Made by a program: the position numbers and the translations under genes. From Mesorhizobium sp. M7A.F.Ca.US.008.03.1.1 (GTDB lineage Bacteria; Pseudomonadota; Alphaproteobacteria; Rhizobiales; Rhizobiaceae), in NCBI RefSeq assembly GCF_003997495.1, contig NZ_RZRU01000009.1, forward strand, positions 124,001 to 188,000: a DNA stretch of 64,000 nucleotides. The letters run 5' to 3'. Shown one piece after another: positions 1 through 10,941 of this stretch. The notes below the pieces were generated by a model. It was not told the DNA's origin. It did not search any database and worked only from the letters and a program-made list of their open reading frames with translations. The first letter of the stretch is position 1, and each line of letters starts with the position of its first letter.

Positions 1-340
1 CCTTGGAAAGTCCGAGGCCCAGCTTGCGGGCCTGTTCGTCGAGAACGGCCCCCGAGACGAGCTGCGCCAGCACCTGGTTGTCGACACCGAGCGCCTTTGC
101 CTGTTCGTGGCTGAGACGCTGGCCGAACTGCTGCGACATGACAGCGAGCTGGCGATCATAGGCGAGACGGTATTCGTTGATCGACACTTTGGTGCCGCCA
201 GCCGTTATGACCGAATCATGACCGGCAAGACCGCCCATCAGCCGTCCGGAAACACCCCAGACCAAAAAGCTGAGCACCAGCAGCACCAACAGCCCCTTCG
301 CGACCCAGGTGCCTGCCGCGCTTCTCAATATACCAAGCAT
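1..340 (-). CDS. PpiD/SurA-type peptidylprolyl isomerase, N-terminal part (gene runs off the window)
   Basis: Only the first 113 codons are inside the window. The protein begins MLGILRSAAG, has a single hydrophobic anchor at about residues 14-32 (GLLVLLVLSFLVWGV), then a periplasmic SurA_N-like region (INEYRLAYDRQL, LSHEQAKALG). This layout, one N-terminal membrane anchor and a periplasmic chaperone domain, is that of PpiD, the inner-membrane folding factor for exported proteins. The parvulin domain would lie outside the window. It is divergent from tpiA with a 144-bp gap, an arrangement I know from rhizobial genomes. Confidence 0.85.
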   Translation of the reverse strand, partial: MLGILRSAAGTWVAKGLLVLLVLSFLVWGVSGRLMGGLAGHDSVITAGGTKVSINEYRLAYDRQLAVMSQQFGQRLSHEQAKALGVDNQVLAQLVSGAVLDEQARKLGLGLSK

Positions 341-484
341 TTTTACTTCCGATTTATGCGCATTTTCGCATGCGCCGAGTCTGAAACAAGCGCAATAGCG
401 CCCTTCCGGTCCACTGTCGATTGCTTTGTGGCCTGATTTTGGTAGTGAGGGCCAGAGCCCGATATCGCCCGGAGAAGCAAACCC

Positions 485-1252
485 ATGACACCAGGAATTC
501 GCCCGCTCGTCGCCGGCAACTGGAAAATGAACGGCACCAGCGCCTCCCTCAACGAGCTCAGGATGATCGGTAACGGTTTCATGAGCGGGCTCGATGCGGA
601 GACCGAAGCGCTGGTTTGCGTTCCCGCGACATTGCTTGCCCATGCCGCGGAGATCCTGTCGCGCACGCCGGTGCATGCCGGCGGCGAGGATTGCCACCCC
701 AAGGAGAGCGGCGCCTACACCGGCTGCATCTCGGCGGAAATGCTCAAGGATGCCGGTGCAAGCCATGTCATCGTTGGCCATTCCGAATGCCGCGAGCAAC
801 GCGGCGAGGATGATACCACTGTCCAGGCCAAGGCCTCCGCCGCCTGGCGCGCCGGGCTTGTGGCCATCATTTGCATTGGCGAGACGCATGAGCAGCGTGA
901 AGCGGGCGCGACGCTGGACGTGCTGTCGAGGCAGGTCGATGGCTCGGTGCCGCCAAGCGCCACCCCGTCCAACACCATTGTTGCCTATGAGCCGGTATGG
1001 GCGATCGGCACCGGCCTGACGCCGACCGCCGCCGATGTGGCCGAAGCACACGCACATATCCGCGAAAAGCTGTCGGAAAAGCTTGGCAGCGTCGCGGCGA
1101 AAGTGCGCATTCTCTATGGCGGCTCGGTCAAGCCCTCCAACGCGGTCGAACTGCTCGGCGTCAGGAATGTCGATGGCGCCCTGGTCGGCGGCGCCAGCCT
1201 GAAAGCGGCTGATTTTCTCGCCATCGCCGAGGCCTATCGCAATATCGGTTGA
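485..1252 (+). CDS. tpiA: Triosephosphate isomerase
   Basis: Interconverts dihydroxyacetone phosphate and glyceraldehyde 3-phosphate in the cytoplasm. The 255-residue length is normal. Active-site residues are visible: N12 and K14 in GNWKMN, H99 in VGHSECR, and E169 in [11 protein letters not shown], which leads into the flexible phosphate-gripping loop. The glycine-rich phosphate site appears as LYGGSVKP and again as VGGASL near the C-terminus. A small oddity is HSECR where most family members have HSERR. A 144-bp gap separates it from the divergent ppiD-like gene, and secG follows after 169 bp. Confidence 0.97.
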   Translation: MTPGIRPLVAGNWKMNGTSASLNELRMIGNGFMSGLDAETEALVCVPATLLAHAAEILSRTPVHAGGEDCHPKESGAYTGCISAEMLKDAGASHVIVGHSECREQRGEDDTTVQAKASAAWRAGLVAIICIGETHEQREAGATLDVLSRQVDGSVPPSATPSNTIVAYEPVWAIGTGLTPTAADVAEAHAHIREKLSEKLGSVAAKVRILYGGSVKPSNAVELLGVRNVDGALVGGASLKAADFLAIAEAYRNIG

Positions 1253-1421
1253 AGACATTCGCCACGCCGGATGGGCTTCCGGCGCCGGAAATCGTTGCAA
1301 AGGGCGGGTTGCTTCCCATATTCCGGCCACGGGCTTGGAAATGCCGTCAAAGCATTGTATTGAGCCGCCTCCAATTCACCGGTCGTGTTCGCGGCCGGGT
1401 AAGGCCTTGCCAGGATAAACT

Positions 1422-1895
1422 ATGGAAACCGTACTGATCGTCATCCATCTCATGGTCGTGCTCGCCCTTGTCGGCGTGGTGCTGTTGCAGCGCTCCGAGG
1501 GCGGCGGCCTTGGCATTGGTGGCGGATCCGGCTTCATGACCGCGCGCGGCGCTGCCAATGCGCTGACGCGTGCGACGGCGATCCTGGCGGCCGCCTTCTT
1601 CGCCACGTCACTGACACTGTCGATCGTTGCCCGCTATGGCGAGAAGCCGATCGACATCCTCGACCGCGTCCCAGCGACATCGGATGGTGCGGCAGGCAAG
1701 GGCGTGCTCAACCAATTGCCCGGCACGACCACACCGGCGCCCGCCGGCAACGCCACGCCGGCGCCGCCATCCGGCAACGACGCCGCGGCTCCGGCGACTG
1801 CCCCGGCCACTGCGCCTGCCGCCGGCTCGACGCCGCCGGCGACCAACGGCACGGCTCCCGCCGCACCGGCGACCCCGCAGGTTCCAAACCAGTAG
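1422..1895 (+). CDS. secG: Preprotein translocase subunit SecG
   Basis: Small inner-membrane subunit of the SecYEG translocon. Two hydrophobic segments lie at about residues 3-22 and 51-70, joined by the hallmark loop LLQRSEGGGLGIGGGSGF. At 157 residues it is longer than enterobacterial SecG (about 110) because of an Ala/Pro/Thr-rich, low-complexity C-terminal tail from about residue 95, a feature I associate with alphaproteobacterial SecG. The position between tpiA and pyrG fits the common rhizobial order. Confidence 0.95.
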   Translation: METVLIVIHLMVVLALVGVVLLQRSEGGGLGIGGGSGFMTARGAANALTRATAILAAAFFATSLTLSIVARYGEKPIDILDRVPATSDGAAGKGVLNQLPGTTTPAPAGNATPAPPSGNDAAAPATAPATAPAAGSTPPATNGTAPAAPATPQVPNQ

Positions 1896-2105
1896 TCTTC
1901 GGTGCCTGAAGACGCGATCTGTGGTCGTTTGAACACAGTCGCGGCAAATGCAGCGAGATCACGAAGATTCGACGGGGTGAGGCATGGCCCCACGCTTGAG
2001 GCGTCCGCGCTTATTCGACTATAGATTGCACGCGGCATTTCCGGCGCCCTTGGGGGGCGCTGGGCGACGCCGTGGCAACAAGCATAGAACGATCGGATCT
2101 TCGCC

Positions 2106-3230
2106 ATGCAGCTTCGCAGCTTCATTTTCCTGGGACTTTGCGCCGCAATCGGCATGAGTTCCCCAGCCTTCGCCGGCGTGCCGGCAAATATGGCCGCACC
2201 TTCAGTTGAGAAAACCGGCGCCATCAATGTCGCCGTCAAGAGTGATGCGTCGCAATTGAAGCTTCTCAAGAAAAAGAAAAACCCGACACCGGACGACCTG
2301 GCCCAGATCAAGAAGATCGAAGCCAAGATCGTTGCCGACAAGGAGGCCGCCAAAGCCAAGGCGCTCGAGGCCAGGAAGCTGGCGATGCGCGAGGCGGCCA
2401 AGGCCAAGGCCGACGCTGAACGGCAGGCGTTCCTTGCCAAGAAGGGCAAGAGCGCGCCGGCAACCGAGGTGGCCGATGCCAAGCCGGCAAAGAAGCAGGC
2501 CGCCAAGATCATCGAGCCAATCGAACCGATCGCACCAATCCAATCAGCAGAGCCGCTTCCGGCAGAGGCGATGAACGTCGCCTTGACCGGCAACAATGGC
2601 GAGCTGCGCAGCGAGGTCATCGGCCAGAAGCAGCCGAGCAGCGGTGGTCTGTTCGCCGGTCTCTTCGGCGGGACCTCGTCCGGGTCTTCGATAAGCTATC
2701 TCCCTGAGACACGGGCTCTCGACCAGGTGCTCGCCAAGAGGGAAGCCAAGAAGCAGTTCAAGGTGAAGCCGGAATTCGTGCCGCAGGACGTGGAATTCAG
2801 CGGTTACGATGCCGGCACCATCGTCATCGACACCAGCGCACGGCGCCTCTACCTCGTCGAATCGTCCTCCACCGCGCGCCGCTACGCCATTGCGGTCGGC
2901 CGCGAGGGCCTGCAGTTCAAGGGCACGGTTGCGGTCGGCGACAAGCAGGAATGGCCGCGCTGGATCCCGACGCTGGACATGCAGAAGCGCGAGCCGAAGC
3001 ATTACGGCCAGTACAAGGACGGCATGCCCGGCGGTGGTCAGAATCCGCTCGGCGCGCGCGCAATCTATCTCTATGACGGCAAGAAAGACACGCATTTGCG
3101 TATCCACGGCACCATCGCGCCGCAGTCGATCGGAACCAGCGCCTCTAATGGCTGCTTCCGCATGATCAACGAGCACGTCATGGACCTCTATAGCCGCGTC
3201 AGGGTTGGCACCAAGGTCGTCATCATCTGA
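2106..3230 (+). CDS. Exported L,D-transpeptidase (YkuD/ErfK family)
   Basis: Periplasmic peptidoglycan-modifying enzyme. A signal peptide (RSFIFLGLCAAIGMSSPAFA) precedes a Lys/Ala/Glu-rich, probably helical linker at about residues 50-130. The YkuD domain fills about residues 240-374, with the catalytic motif seen as H334-G335 in LRIHGT and C350 in SNGCFRM. Enzymes of this family form 3-3 cross-links or attach proteins to meso-diaminopimelate; which of these happens here cannot be read from sequence. A strong terminator follows, so the gene is a separate unit between secG and pyrG. Confidence 0.9.
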   Translation: MQLRSFIFLGLCAAIGMSSPAFAGVPANMAAPSVEKTGAINVAVKSDASQLKLLKKKKNPTPDDLAQIKKIEAKIVADKEAAKAKALEARKLAMREAAKAKADAERQAFLAKKGKSAPATEVADAKPAKKQAAKIIEPIEPIAPIQSAEPLPAEAMNVALTGNNGELRSEVIGQKQPSSGGLFAGLFGGTSSGSSISYLPETRALDQVLAKREAKKQFKVKPEFVPQDVEFSGYDAGTIVIDTSARRLYLVESSSTARRYAIAVGREGLQFKGTVAVGDKQEWPRWIPTLDMQKREPKHYGQYKDGMPGGGQNPLGARAIYLYDGKKDTHLRIHGTIAPQSIGTSASNGCFRMINEHVMDLYSRVRVGTKVVII

Positions 3231-3250
3231 CGTTTTCGTCATCCTGCCGA

Positions 3251-3277
3251 AAGGGCCGGCTCAGCCGGCCCTTTTGT
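3251..3277 (+). terminator. Rho-independent terminator after the L,D-transpeptidase gene
   Basis: A 9-bp perfect stem (AAGGGCCGG at 3251-3259 and CCGGCCCTT at 3265-3273) around a CTCAG loop is followed by TTTGTTTT. It lies 20 bp after the transpeptidase stop and isolates it from pyrG. Confidence 0.85.
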
Positions 3278-3364
3278 TTTGCCTTGTTCACGACCCAAGC
3301 GCCTTCTTGGGAAAAAACCTTCGCGGTGGTTTTTTCTCTGGCGGAATCAATCCGGCCGCGTTAA

Positions 3365-5005
<1,641 letters not shown>

Positions 5006-5022
5006 CGACCAGGCTGGCGGCA

Positions 5023-5559
5023 ATGCAGACTTATGTCGCGCTGCTTTACAGCATCATCCTGGGCGAGGGGCGGCGGCTCGTGATGGCCGATCTCAAGGCC
5101 ATGGCGGAAGATCTCGGGTTGAAGAACACGCGCACGCTGGTGGCGACGGGCAATCTGGTCTTCGAGGCGCCGGCAACTGATATCGCCGACCTTGAACAGC
5201 GGCTGGAGGCAGCCTTCGAAAAAACCTTCGGCCGCCATGTCGACATCGTCGTGCGTGGTGCCGAGGACTGGCTGAAGCTTGCCTCCGGCAATCCGTTCCC
5301 GGCCGATTCGGCTGAGGCAGGCGATCAGGTGGCCGTACGGGTGATGCGCAAGCCTGCGCCCGTGGAGGCCGTGAAGGGGCTTCAAGCCTATGCCCGCGAG
5401 GATGAAAAAGTGACTTCAGTCGGCGGCGACATCTGGGTCGTATTTTCACGCGAGAGGCCAAGCTCGCGGCTGCTTGCGGCGATGAATCACAAGCGCATGG
5501 GCACGGGCACGTCGCGCAACTGGAACACAGTGCGCAGATTGGCCGAGATGCTCGGGTAG
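5023..5559 (+). CDS. DUF1697 family protein
   Basis: The 178-residue product begins MQTYVALLYSIILGEGRR and matches my memory of the DUF1697 family (N-terminal YVALLRGINVG-like motif, central FPF/NPFP segment, C-terminal TSRNWNTV). Here the usual RGINVGG is replaced by YSIILGEG. The function of the family is not established. It starts 17 bp after pyrG and ends in a bidirectional terminator, so it probably depends on the pyrG transcript. Confidence 0.8.
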   Translation: MQTYVALLYSIILGEGRRLVMADLKAMAEDLGLKNTRTLVATGNLVFEAPATDIADLEQRLEAAFEKTFGRHVDIVVRGAEDWLKLASGNPFPADSAEAGDQVAVRVMRKPAPVEAVKGLQAYAREDEKVTSVGGDIWVVFSRERPSSRLLAAMNHKRMGTGTSRNWNTVRRLAEMLG

Positions 5560-5561
5560 GG

Positions 5562-5587
5562 TTTGGGGCGGCTCTCGCCGCCCCAAA
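5562..5587. terminator. Bidirectional hairpin terminator between converging genes
   Basis: An 11-bp perfect inverted repeat (TTTGGGGCGGC at 5562-5572, GCCGCCCCAAA at 5577-5587) encloses TCTC. It lies between the stop of the DUF1697 gene and the stop of the minus-strand permease at 5597, and its A/T-flanked stem could stop transcription from both sides. Confidence 0.75.
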
Positions 5588-5596
5588 TTCAGCTTG

Positions 5597-7054
5597 TCAA
5601 GCTTTCGCGGTCTTGGCGCCGGCGCCCAAAGCGGCGGTGCGCAGTGCGTAGTAGATGACGCCGGCGATCGCCACGCCGAAGAACCAGCCATAGACACCCC
5701 ACCAGGACGGCAGCCAGTTGGTGAAGTTGGGCAGGATCGACGAGAAGATAGCGCCGATGCCGGCGGCGATGAAGGCGTTGACGTGCCAGCCGCCCTGGAA
5801 GCGGAACTCGCCATCTTCGCGATAAAGCGCCTCGACGTCGACCTCGCCCTTCCGGATCAGGTAGTAGTCGACCATCATCACCCCGAAGATCGGCCCCATC
5901 GTCGCGCCGATGATGTTGACGAAGGAAGCGGCACTGCCTTCCCATGGCGCGAAGGGATAGAGCAACAGTGCGATTACGGCTGCGATATAGCCGCCCTTCT
6001 TGAAGTCGATCTGCCTGGGGAAGACGTTGGAGAAGTCGAAGGCCGGCGAGACGAAGTTCGCCACCACGTTGATGCCAAGCGTTGCTACCGCAAAGGTCAG
6101 GGCTGCGAGCGCCGCCAGGAACCAGCTGTCGAATTTCGCCGAGATCTGGTCGGGATGCAGCAGCACTTCGCCATAGACGTCAAAGGCGGCAATGGTGGTG
6201 ACGCCGGCGACAAGCGAAAACAGGATCAGGTTGATCGGCAGGCCCCAGATGTTGCCCTTGCGCAGCGATGCCTTGTCCGGCGCGTAACGGGCGAAATCGC
6301 AGAAATTGAGATAAAGCGCGGAAAAGTAGGTGACCCAGATCGCCGCCACCGCAAACAGTGACGTCCACGATCCCGGCGTACCCGGCACGCCCGCGTCCTT
6401 GGTCTTGTCCAGCAGCACGTCCATGGGGATGTCGCTGGTGAAGGCAAATCTCCCGGATTTGACGCAGAGGTAGATCGCCAGGATCAGCATCATCACCCAC
6501 ACCGCTGGGCCGGCCCAGTCCTGGAAGCGGCGCACGGTTTCCATACCGTTCTGGATGATCAGCAGTTGCAGCGCCCAGATGACCACGAAGCAGATCACCT
6601 CCAGGCCGGTATGGCCGAGGAAATGCGTGCTGGCGTTGAAGTCGGCGAACCATTGCGTGCGGATCAGCAGCGCCACGATCGCGCCCGAGGCGGCAGCCGT
6701 CTGTGCGCCATACCAGAAGCAGGCGACGATGGCGCGCACCAGCGCCGGTATGTTGGCGCCCCAGATGCCGAAAGAGGCGCGGGCAAGCACGGGGTAGGGC
6801 ACGCCGGTCTTCACGCCGGCATAGCCGACCATGTTCATCATTACGTAGATGATGAGCGAACCGATGCCGATGGCGATGATGAAGTTGACGAAGCCGCCGC
6901 AGAACAGAAACAGACTGGCGGCCAGATAGTAGCCCCAGAGGCTGTGAACGTCCGACGTCCAGACGTTGAAGATCGAGAATGGTCCCCAGTTTCGAACTTT
7001 GGCTGGCGCGAGATCCTCGTTGTAGAGATCAGGTGAAGCACCCTGTATCGTCAT
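5597..7054 (-). CDS. NCS1 family nucleobase:cation symporter (cytosine/purine/allantoin/hydantoin type)
   Basis: A 485-residue protein with about 12 hydrophobic segments. The start at 7054 (MTIQGASPDLYN) has an AAGGGGA ribosome-binding site seven bases upstream. NCS1 hallmarks include NEDLAPAKVRNWGPFSIFNVWTSDV (written in parts: NEDLAPAK, then WGPFSIFNVW) near the N-terminus, ARASFGIWGANIPALVRA in the third region, and the C-terminal DYYLIRKGE loop. The substrate cannot be read from sequence; purines, cytosine, allantoin or hydantoins are all transported by relatives. It faces away from a LysR gene on the same strand that more probably controls the peptide operon. Confidence 0.88.
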   Translation of the reverse strand: MTIQGASPDLYNEDLAPAKVRNWGPFSIFNVWTSDVHSLWGYYLAASLFLFCGGFVNFIIAIGIGSLIIYVMMNMVGYAGVKTGVPYPVLARASFGIWGANIPALVRAIVACFWYGAQTAAASGAIVALLIRTQWFADFNASTHFLGHTGLEVICFVVIWALQLLIIQNGMETVRRFQDWAGPAVWVMMLILAIYLCVKSGRFAFTSDIPMDVLLDKTKDAGVPGTPGSWTSLFAVAAIWVTYFSALYLNFCDFARYAPDKASLRKGNIWGLPINLILFSLVAGVTTIAAFDVYGEVLLHPDQISAKFDSWFLAALAALTFAVATLGINVVANFVSPAFDFSNVFPRQIDFKKGGYIAAVIALLLYPFAPWEGSAASFVNIIGATMGPIFGVMMVDYYLIRKGEVDVEALYREDGEFRFQGGWHVNAFIAAGIGAIFSSILPNFTNWLPSWWGVYGWFFGVAIAGVIYYALRTAALGAGAKTAKA

Positions 7055-7297
7055 GGCAATGTTCCCCTTTTGCAGCACGCGCCCTCACGCGTTGGCCGCG
7101 TGCAGGTTAAGCCTGCCGCAGGGGAACCGACAAGCAATCTATTTGCCGGCTTTGGCCTTAAAGATATTCAATGAGAACTGCGATTATCGATGCAAGGCGA
7201 TGGTGGGTCATCGCTGAACCCGGCACGGATGATTCGAAGTTCGACGCCGGGATTTCAATCTGAAGCGGTGGCTGCCGACACCTTCGGTCGGGGCCAT

Positions 7298-8200
7298 CTA
7301 AGCGATGGCCATCACCTGCTTGTGGTCCGCGACTTCGGCGAGCAGCCAATCCTGAAACAGGCCGGTGCCCGGTTTGTTGCCGATGCTGCGACGCTGATGC
7401 AGGTAAATGCCGGCCGGATAGGTGTGGCGGGCATGGAACGGGGCGACCAGTTTGCCTTGCTGCAGAAAATCTTGCGCCATGATCGTGTCCGCAAGCGCTA
7501 TTCCGGCGCCATTGATCGCTTCGCGCATGATCAGGGTGCAATCATCCAGTGTTGTGCTGGATTTTGGCGTCGTTTCCAGAACGCCTTCCTGCTCCAGCCA
7601 CCGCTTCCATCTCATGGTTTCGCATTCATGGATCAGATGATGATTGACCAGATCGGCCGGCGACCGCAGCGGCACAGGTCCCTCCAGAAGCGAAGGCGCA
7701 CAGACCGGCGTCAAAAGCAGCGGGATCAGCAGCGTCAAAGCCGGGCCGGCCTTGTAGACGAACTCGTCGACAATGGCCAAATCGAAGTTGGCGCGCTTGC
7801 CTGAAGTGGAGATCTCTAGATCCACCGACGGATGCAACCGGCGGAAGTTCGGCAACCGGTCCGCCAGCCAAAGGTTCAGAACGGTGGGCACGCACAAGAC
7901 CCGGACACGTTGGATCTTGCCGTGGCGCGACCCCTCGGAGAGGCTGACGTCATCGGTGGCGCGCCAGATGGCTTCGAACGCCTCCGAGAGGCTGCGCGCA
8001 TAGTAGGAGCCCCTTATGGTTGGGGTTATCTGGCGAAAACCGCGTTCGAACAGGTCCTGGCCAAGATTTCGTTCAAGCGCGCGGATGTGGCGGCTGACAG
8101 CCGAGGGTGTCAGATGCAGTTCTTCCGCCGCGTCCTTGACGCTGCCGAGGCGAGCGGCGGCCTCGAAAGCGCGCATGCCATTGAGTGAGGGAAGGGCCAT
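7298..8200 (-). CDS. LysR-type transcriptional regulator (GcvA-like)
   Basis: 300 residues from the ATG at 8200 (MALPSLNGMRAFEAAARLGS). The N-terminal winged helix-turn-helix (LGSVKDAAEELHLTPSAVSR, then HIRALERNLGQDLFERG) is typical of the GcvA/AmpR branch of LysR proteins; a periplasmic-binding-like effector domain follows. It is divergent from the aminopeptidase/peptide ABC operon with a 247-bp shared promoter region containing a perfect 12-bp palindrome, the usual geometry for a LysR protein controlling its neighbour. An effector such as a peptide or amino acid is an inference. Confidence 0.92.
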   Translation of the reverse strand: MALPSLNGMRAFEAAARLGSVKDAAEELHLTPSAVSRHIRALERNLGQDLFERGFRQITPTIRGSYYARSLSEAFEAIWRATDDVSLSEGSRHGKIQRVRVLCVPTVLNLWLADRLPNFRRLHPSVDLEISTSGKRANFDLAIVDEFVYKAGPALTLLIPLLLTPVCAPSLLEGPVPLRSPADLVNHHLIHECETMRWKRWLEQEGVLETTPKSSTTLDDCTLIMREAINGAGIALADTIMAQDFLQQGKLVAPFHARHTYPAGIYLHQRRSIGNKPGTGLFQDWLLAEVADHKQVMAIA

Positions 8201-8230
8201 TGGCCGATCATGAATTGTCGGTTGAGTTTT

Positions 8231-8242
8231 TGTCAATTGACA
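8231..8242. promoter_or_regulatory. Candidate LysR operator (12-bp palindrome)
   Basis: TGTCAATTGACA is a perfect palindrome 31 bp upstream of the LysR start codon and 206 bp before the divergent aminopeptidase gene. LysR proteins bind dyads near their own promoter; binding here is inferred. Confidence 0.4.
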
Positions 8243-8447
8243 TGGGCAGAATTCGCGTTTGATCGCCTGCCCCGTTAGGGGATACCCAGAAGACAAGAGC
8301 AATTAAGTCGTCTCAAGAAGGCGACTGTTTGGGGACCGGCATTGTACCACGAACGGCGGAGACCGGCTTGACCAGTCTCCATCGGGGCGAGCGAAGCGTT
8401 GCTCGCTACCCGGCCGGTATTGCCGCAATTGGAGAGAGCGCCAGCCT

Positions 8448-9962
8448 ATGCCTCAATCGCCAGCGCCGGTCTTCGAGACCGCGGACGAGATTTCCGCCGA
8501 AGCCTCCGTCGTCGTGATTTTGCAAACTGCCCAAACAGGCTTCGGCCCGCGGGCAGTCGCCCTGGATGCCGAGATGAGCGGGATTCTCTCTCGTGCATGC
8601 TCCGACCCGGCCACCCTGGCCGAATCCGGCACTTGCATCGATCTTATTGCTCCGCAGGCCGTATCGACCAAGCGCGTGGTCGTCCTGGCCTTAGGCAAAG
8701 CTGAAGCCGTAACCACCCTGTCGTTGGCGCGCGCCGGCGGTCTGCTTGCCGCGCATCTGGAAGGCAAAGGGGAATGCGCGGCCACCCTGGTCCTGGACCC
8801 CATCGCCGGCGTTGAACTATCCGGCGCCGAAATCCTGGCACGTGTCGCGCTTGGCATGCGGCTGCGCCGCTATCGTTTCGACATGCGCAACCGGCGGCAA
8901 GGAGCGGGAGCGGATCGAACCTTGCGGGTGAAACTGGTCGGGGCCCGCGGCCCGGATCTGACCGCGGCGCTGACGCGGATCAATGCAATCGCCGACGGCG
9001 TCGAATATGCGCGCACCCTGGTCAACCTGCCGCCGAACCATCTCCACCCCGACAATTTCCATGATCATCTGGAGCCGCTGCGTGAAGCCGGCATAGACAT
9101 CGAAATGCTCGATGCCGCGCAGCTGAAAGAGCTCGGCATGAACGCGCTCCTGGCCGTTGGATCGGGCTCGGCGCGCCCGCCCCGGGTCGCTGTCCTGCGC
9201 TACAGGGGCAAGGGTGCTCCTGCCCAACCACTCGCTTTCGTCGGCAAGGGCGTCTGCTTCGATTCGGGAGGCCTCTGCATCAAGGGCGGAGCGCAGATGT
9301 TCGACATGAAAGCCGACATGGGCGGAGCGGCCGCTGTGGTCGGGCTGCTGATCGCGCTCGCCCGGCAAGGCAGCCCGGTACACGTAGTCGGTGTTCTCGG
9401 CATCGCCGAGAACATGCCATCCGGCACCGCGCTCAAACCGCGCGACATCATCACGACGGCCTCGGGACAGACCGTGGAAGTGTTCGACACGGATGCGGAA
9501 GGACGCCTGCTTCTGGCCGACTGCCTCCACTATGCAGCCACGCGCTTCAACCCTTCGGTGATCGTCGATCTGGCGACGCTGACCTATTCGGTGACGCGTG
9601 GCCTTGGGTCGATATTCGCCGGCCTGTTCAGCACCGACGATGCCATCGCGTCACAGATGATCGCGGCCGGAGAAACGGTCGGCGAACGGTTCTGGCGGCT
9701 GCCGCTCGACCGGGCCTACGACGAGGGTTTGCAATCGCCGTTCGCGGACCTCAGGCATCATGCCAAGGACATGGAAGACGGCGATGCCCCTTATGCCGCG
9801 GCCTTCCTGCGCCACTTCACGGAAGATCGCCCGTGGGTGCATCTCGACATCGCCAGCAAGGAACTGACCGACACCGATCGGCCGCTCGGCAGGCAAGGTG
9901 CCACGGCATTTGGCGTGCAGATGCTGGAAGAGTGGGTGCAGGTCAGCCGCAACGTGAACTAG
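8448..9962 (+). CDS. M17 family leucyl aminopeptidase
   Basis: A 504-residue di-zinc aminopeptidase of the PepA family that removes N-terminal residues from peptides. All expected metal-binding and catalytic positions are present: K267 (VGKG), D272 (FDSGG), the Lys of CIKGG, the Asp of MKADM, D349 and E351 (TDAEGR) and R353. The family signature is normally NTDAEGRL; here it is DTDAEGRL with D347 replacing Asn. It opens the operon that continues with a proline-iminopeptidase-like hydrolase and a peptide ABC transporter, so imported oligopeptides are the likely substrates. It is probably the secondary, operon-specific copy rather than the housekeeping pepA. Confidence 0.92.
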   Translation: MPQSPAPVFETADEISAEASVVVILQTAQTGFGPRAVALDAEMSGILSRACSDPATLAESGTCIDLIAPQAVSTKRVVVLALGKAEAVTTLSLARAGGLLAAHLEGKGECAATLVLDPIAGVELSGAEILARVALGMRLRRYRFDMRNRRQGAGADRTLRVKLVGARGPDLTAALTRINAIADGVEYARTLVNLPPNHLHPDNFHDHLEPLREAGIDIEMLDAAQLKELGMNALLAVGSGSARPPRVAVLRYRGKGAPAQPLAFVGKGVCFDSGGLCIKGGAQMFDMKADMGGAAAVVGLLIALARQGSPVHVVGVLGIAENMPSGTALKPRDIITTASGQTVEVFDTDAEGRLLLADCLHYAATRFNPSVIVDLATLTYSVTRGLGSIFAGLFSTDDAIASQMIAAGETVGERFWRLPLDRAYDEGLQSPFADLRHHAKDMEDGDAPYAAAFLRHFTEDRPWVHLDIASKELTDTDRPLGRQGATAFGVQMLEEWVQVSRNVN

Positions 9963-9989
9963 GCGCTCGTCGTCACGGACAAATACGAG

Positions 9990-10922
9990 ATGCCTTCAAC
10001 CGCACTGGGAACTGGGATGTCATCTGATATCATCGGCATGGAAGGACGGGCCGCTTTCGGCGCCTACGAGACCTGGTATCGGGTCAGTGGCGAACTCGGT
10101 GGCGAAAAGGCACCGGTGGTGATCCTGCATGGCGGCCCGGGCGTCGCCCACAATTATGTCGATGCCTACAAGCTTCTTGCGCGAAGGGATCGCGCCGTCA
10201 TCCATTATGACCAGTTGGGCTGCGGCAATTCCACCTTGCTGCCCGAAAAAGGCGCCGACTTCTGGACACCCCGGCTGTTCATCGACGAGCTTGACAACCT
10301 GGTCGACCACCTCGGCATTCGGCCGGGCTTTCACGTGCTCGGCCAGAGCTGGGGCGGCATGCTGGGTGCCGAATATGCCGTGAAGCGGCCGCAGGGTCTG
10401 AAGTCGCTGACCATTGCCAACTCACCGGCGTCCATGAAGCTGTGGGTCGAAGAGGCCATCCGCTTGCGTGCGGATCTGCCTGCCGATGTGCAGGAGACTC
10501 TGACCCGGCACGAGCAGGCCGGCACGACGGACGATGCGGCGTACCAGGCGGCGACAATGGCGTTCTACGAGCGGCATGTCTGCCGGGTCGTGCCTTTCCC
10601 GCCCGAAGTCACGGAAAGTTTCGCCCAGGTCGTGCGCAATCCTACCGTCTATCATCTGATGAATGGGCCGAACGAGTTCCATGTCATCGGGACGCTGAAG
10701 ACCTGGAGCATCGTCGAGCGCCTGCCGGCCATCGATGTTCCCACACTGATCATCTCCGGACGTCACGACGAGGCCACGCCCGCGACCGTGCAGCCCTACA
10801 AGGACGGCATCAAGGGGTCTCGCTGGGAGATATTCGAGCATTCCAGCCACATGCCGCATGTCGAAGAGCAAGATGCGTGCATGCGGGTGGTGGGAGACTT
10901 CCTGGACCACAACGACAATTGA
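9990..10922 (+). CDS. S33 alpha/beta hydrolase, proline iminopeptidase-like
   Basis: A 310-residue cytoplasmic alpha/beta hydrolase. The HGGPG oxyanion motif, nucleophile S120 in GQSWGG, D260 in GRHDEAT and H287 in SSHMPH form the expected triad and place it in peptidase family S33 (proline iminopeptidase or amino-acid amidase). The start is uncertain: ATGs at 10017 and 10038 are possible and none has a strong ribosome-binding site. It lies 27 bp after the aminopeptidase and 19 bp before the binding protein, so it is part of the peptide operon, plausibly cleaving N-terminal Pro residues that M17 enzymes handle poorly. Confidence 0.88.
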   Translation: MPSTALGTGMSSDIIGMEGRAAFGAYETWYRVSGELGGEKAPVVILHGGPGVAHNYVDAYKLLARRDRAVIHYDQLGCGNSTLLPEKGADFWTPRLFIDELDNLVDHLGIRPGFHVLGQSWGGMLGAEYAVKRPQGLKSLTIANSPASMKLWVEEAIRLRADLPADVQETLTRHEQAGTTDDAAYQAATMAFYERHVCRVVPFPPEVTESFAQVVRNPTVYHLMNGPNEFHVIGTLKTWSIVERLPAIDVPTLIISGRHDEATPATVQPYKDGIKGSRWEIFEHSSHMPHVEEQDACMRVVGDFLDHNDN

Positions 10923-10941
10923 AGAAAAGGGGAATGAAAAC

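Noticed and set aside
2544..3242. 232-codon minus-strand frame opposite the L,D-transpeptidase gene (similar long frames oppose pyrG and hemA)
   Set aside because: Mirror frames of GC-rich genes; the opposite strand has clear family motifs.
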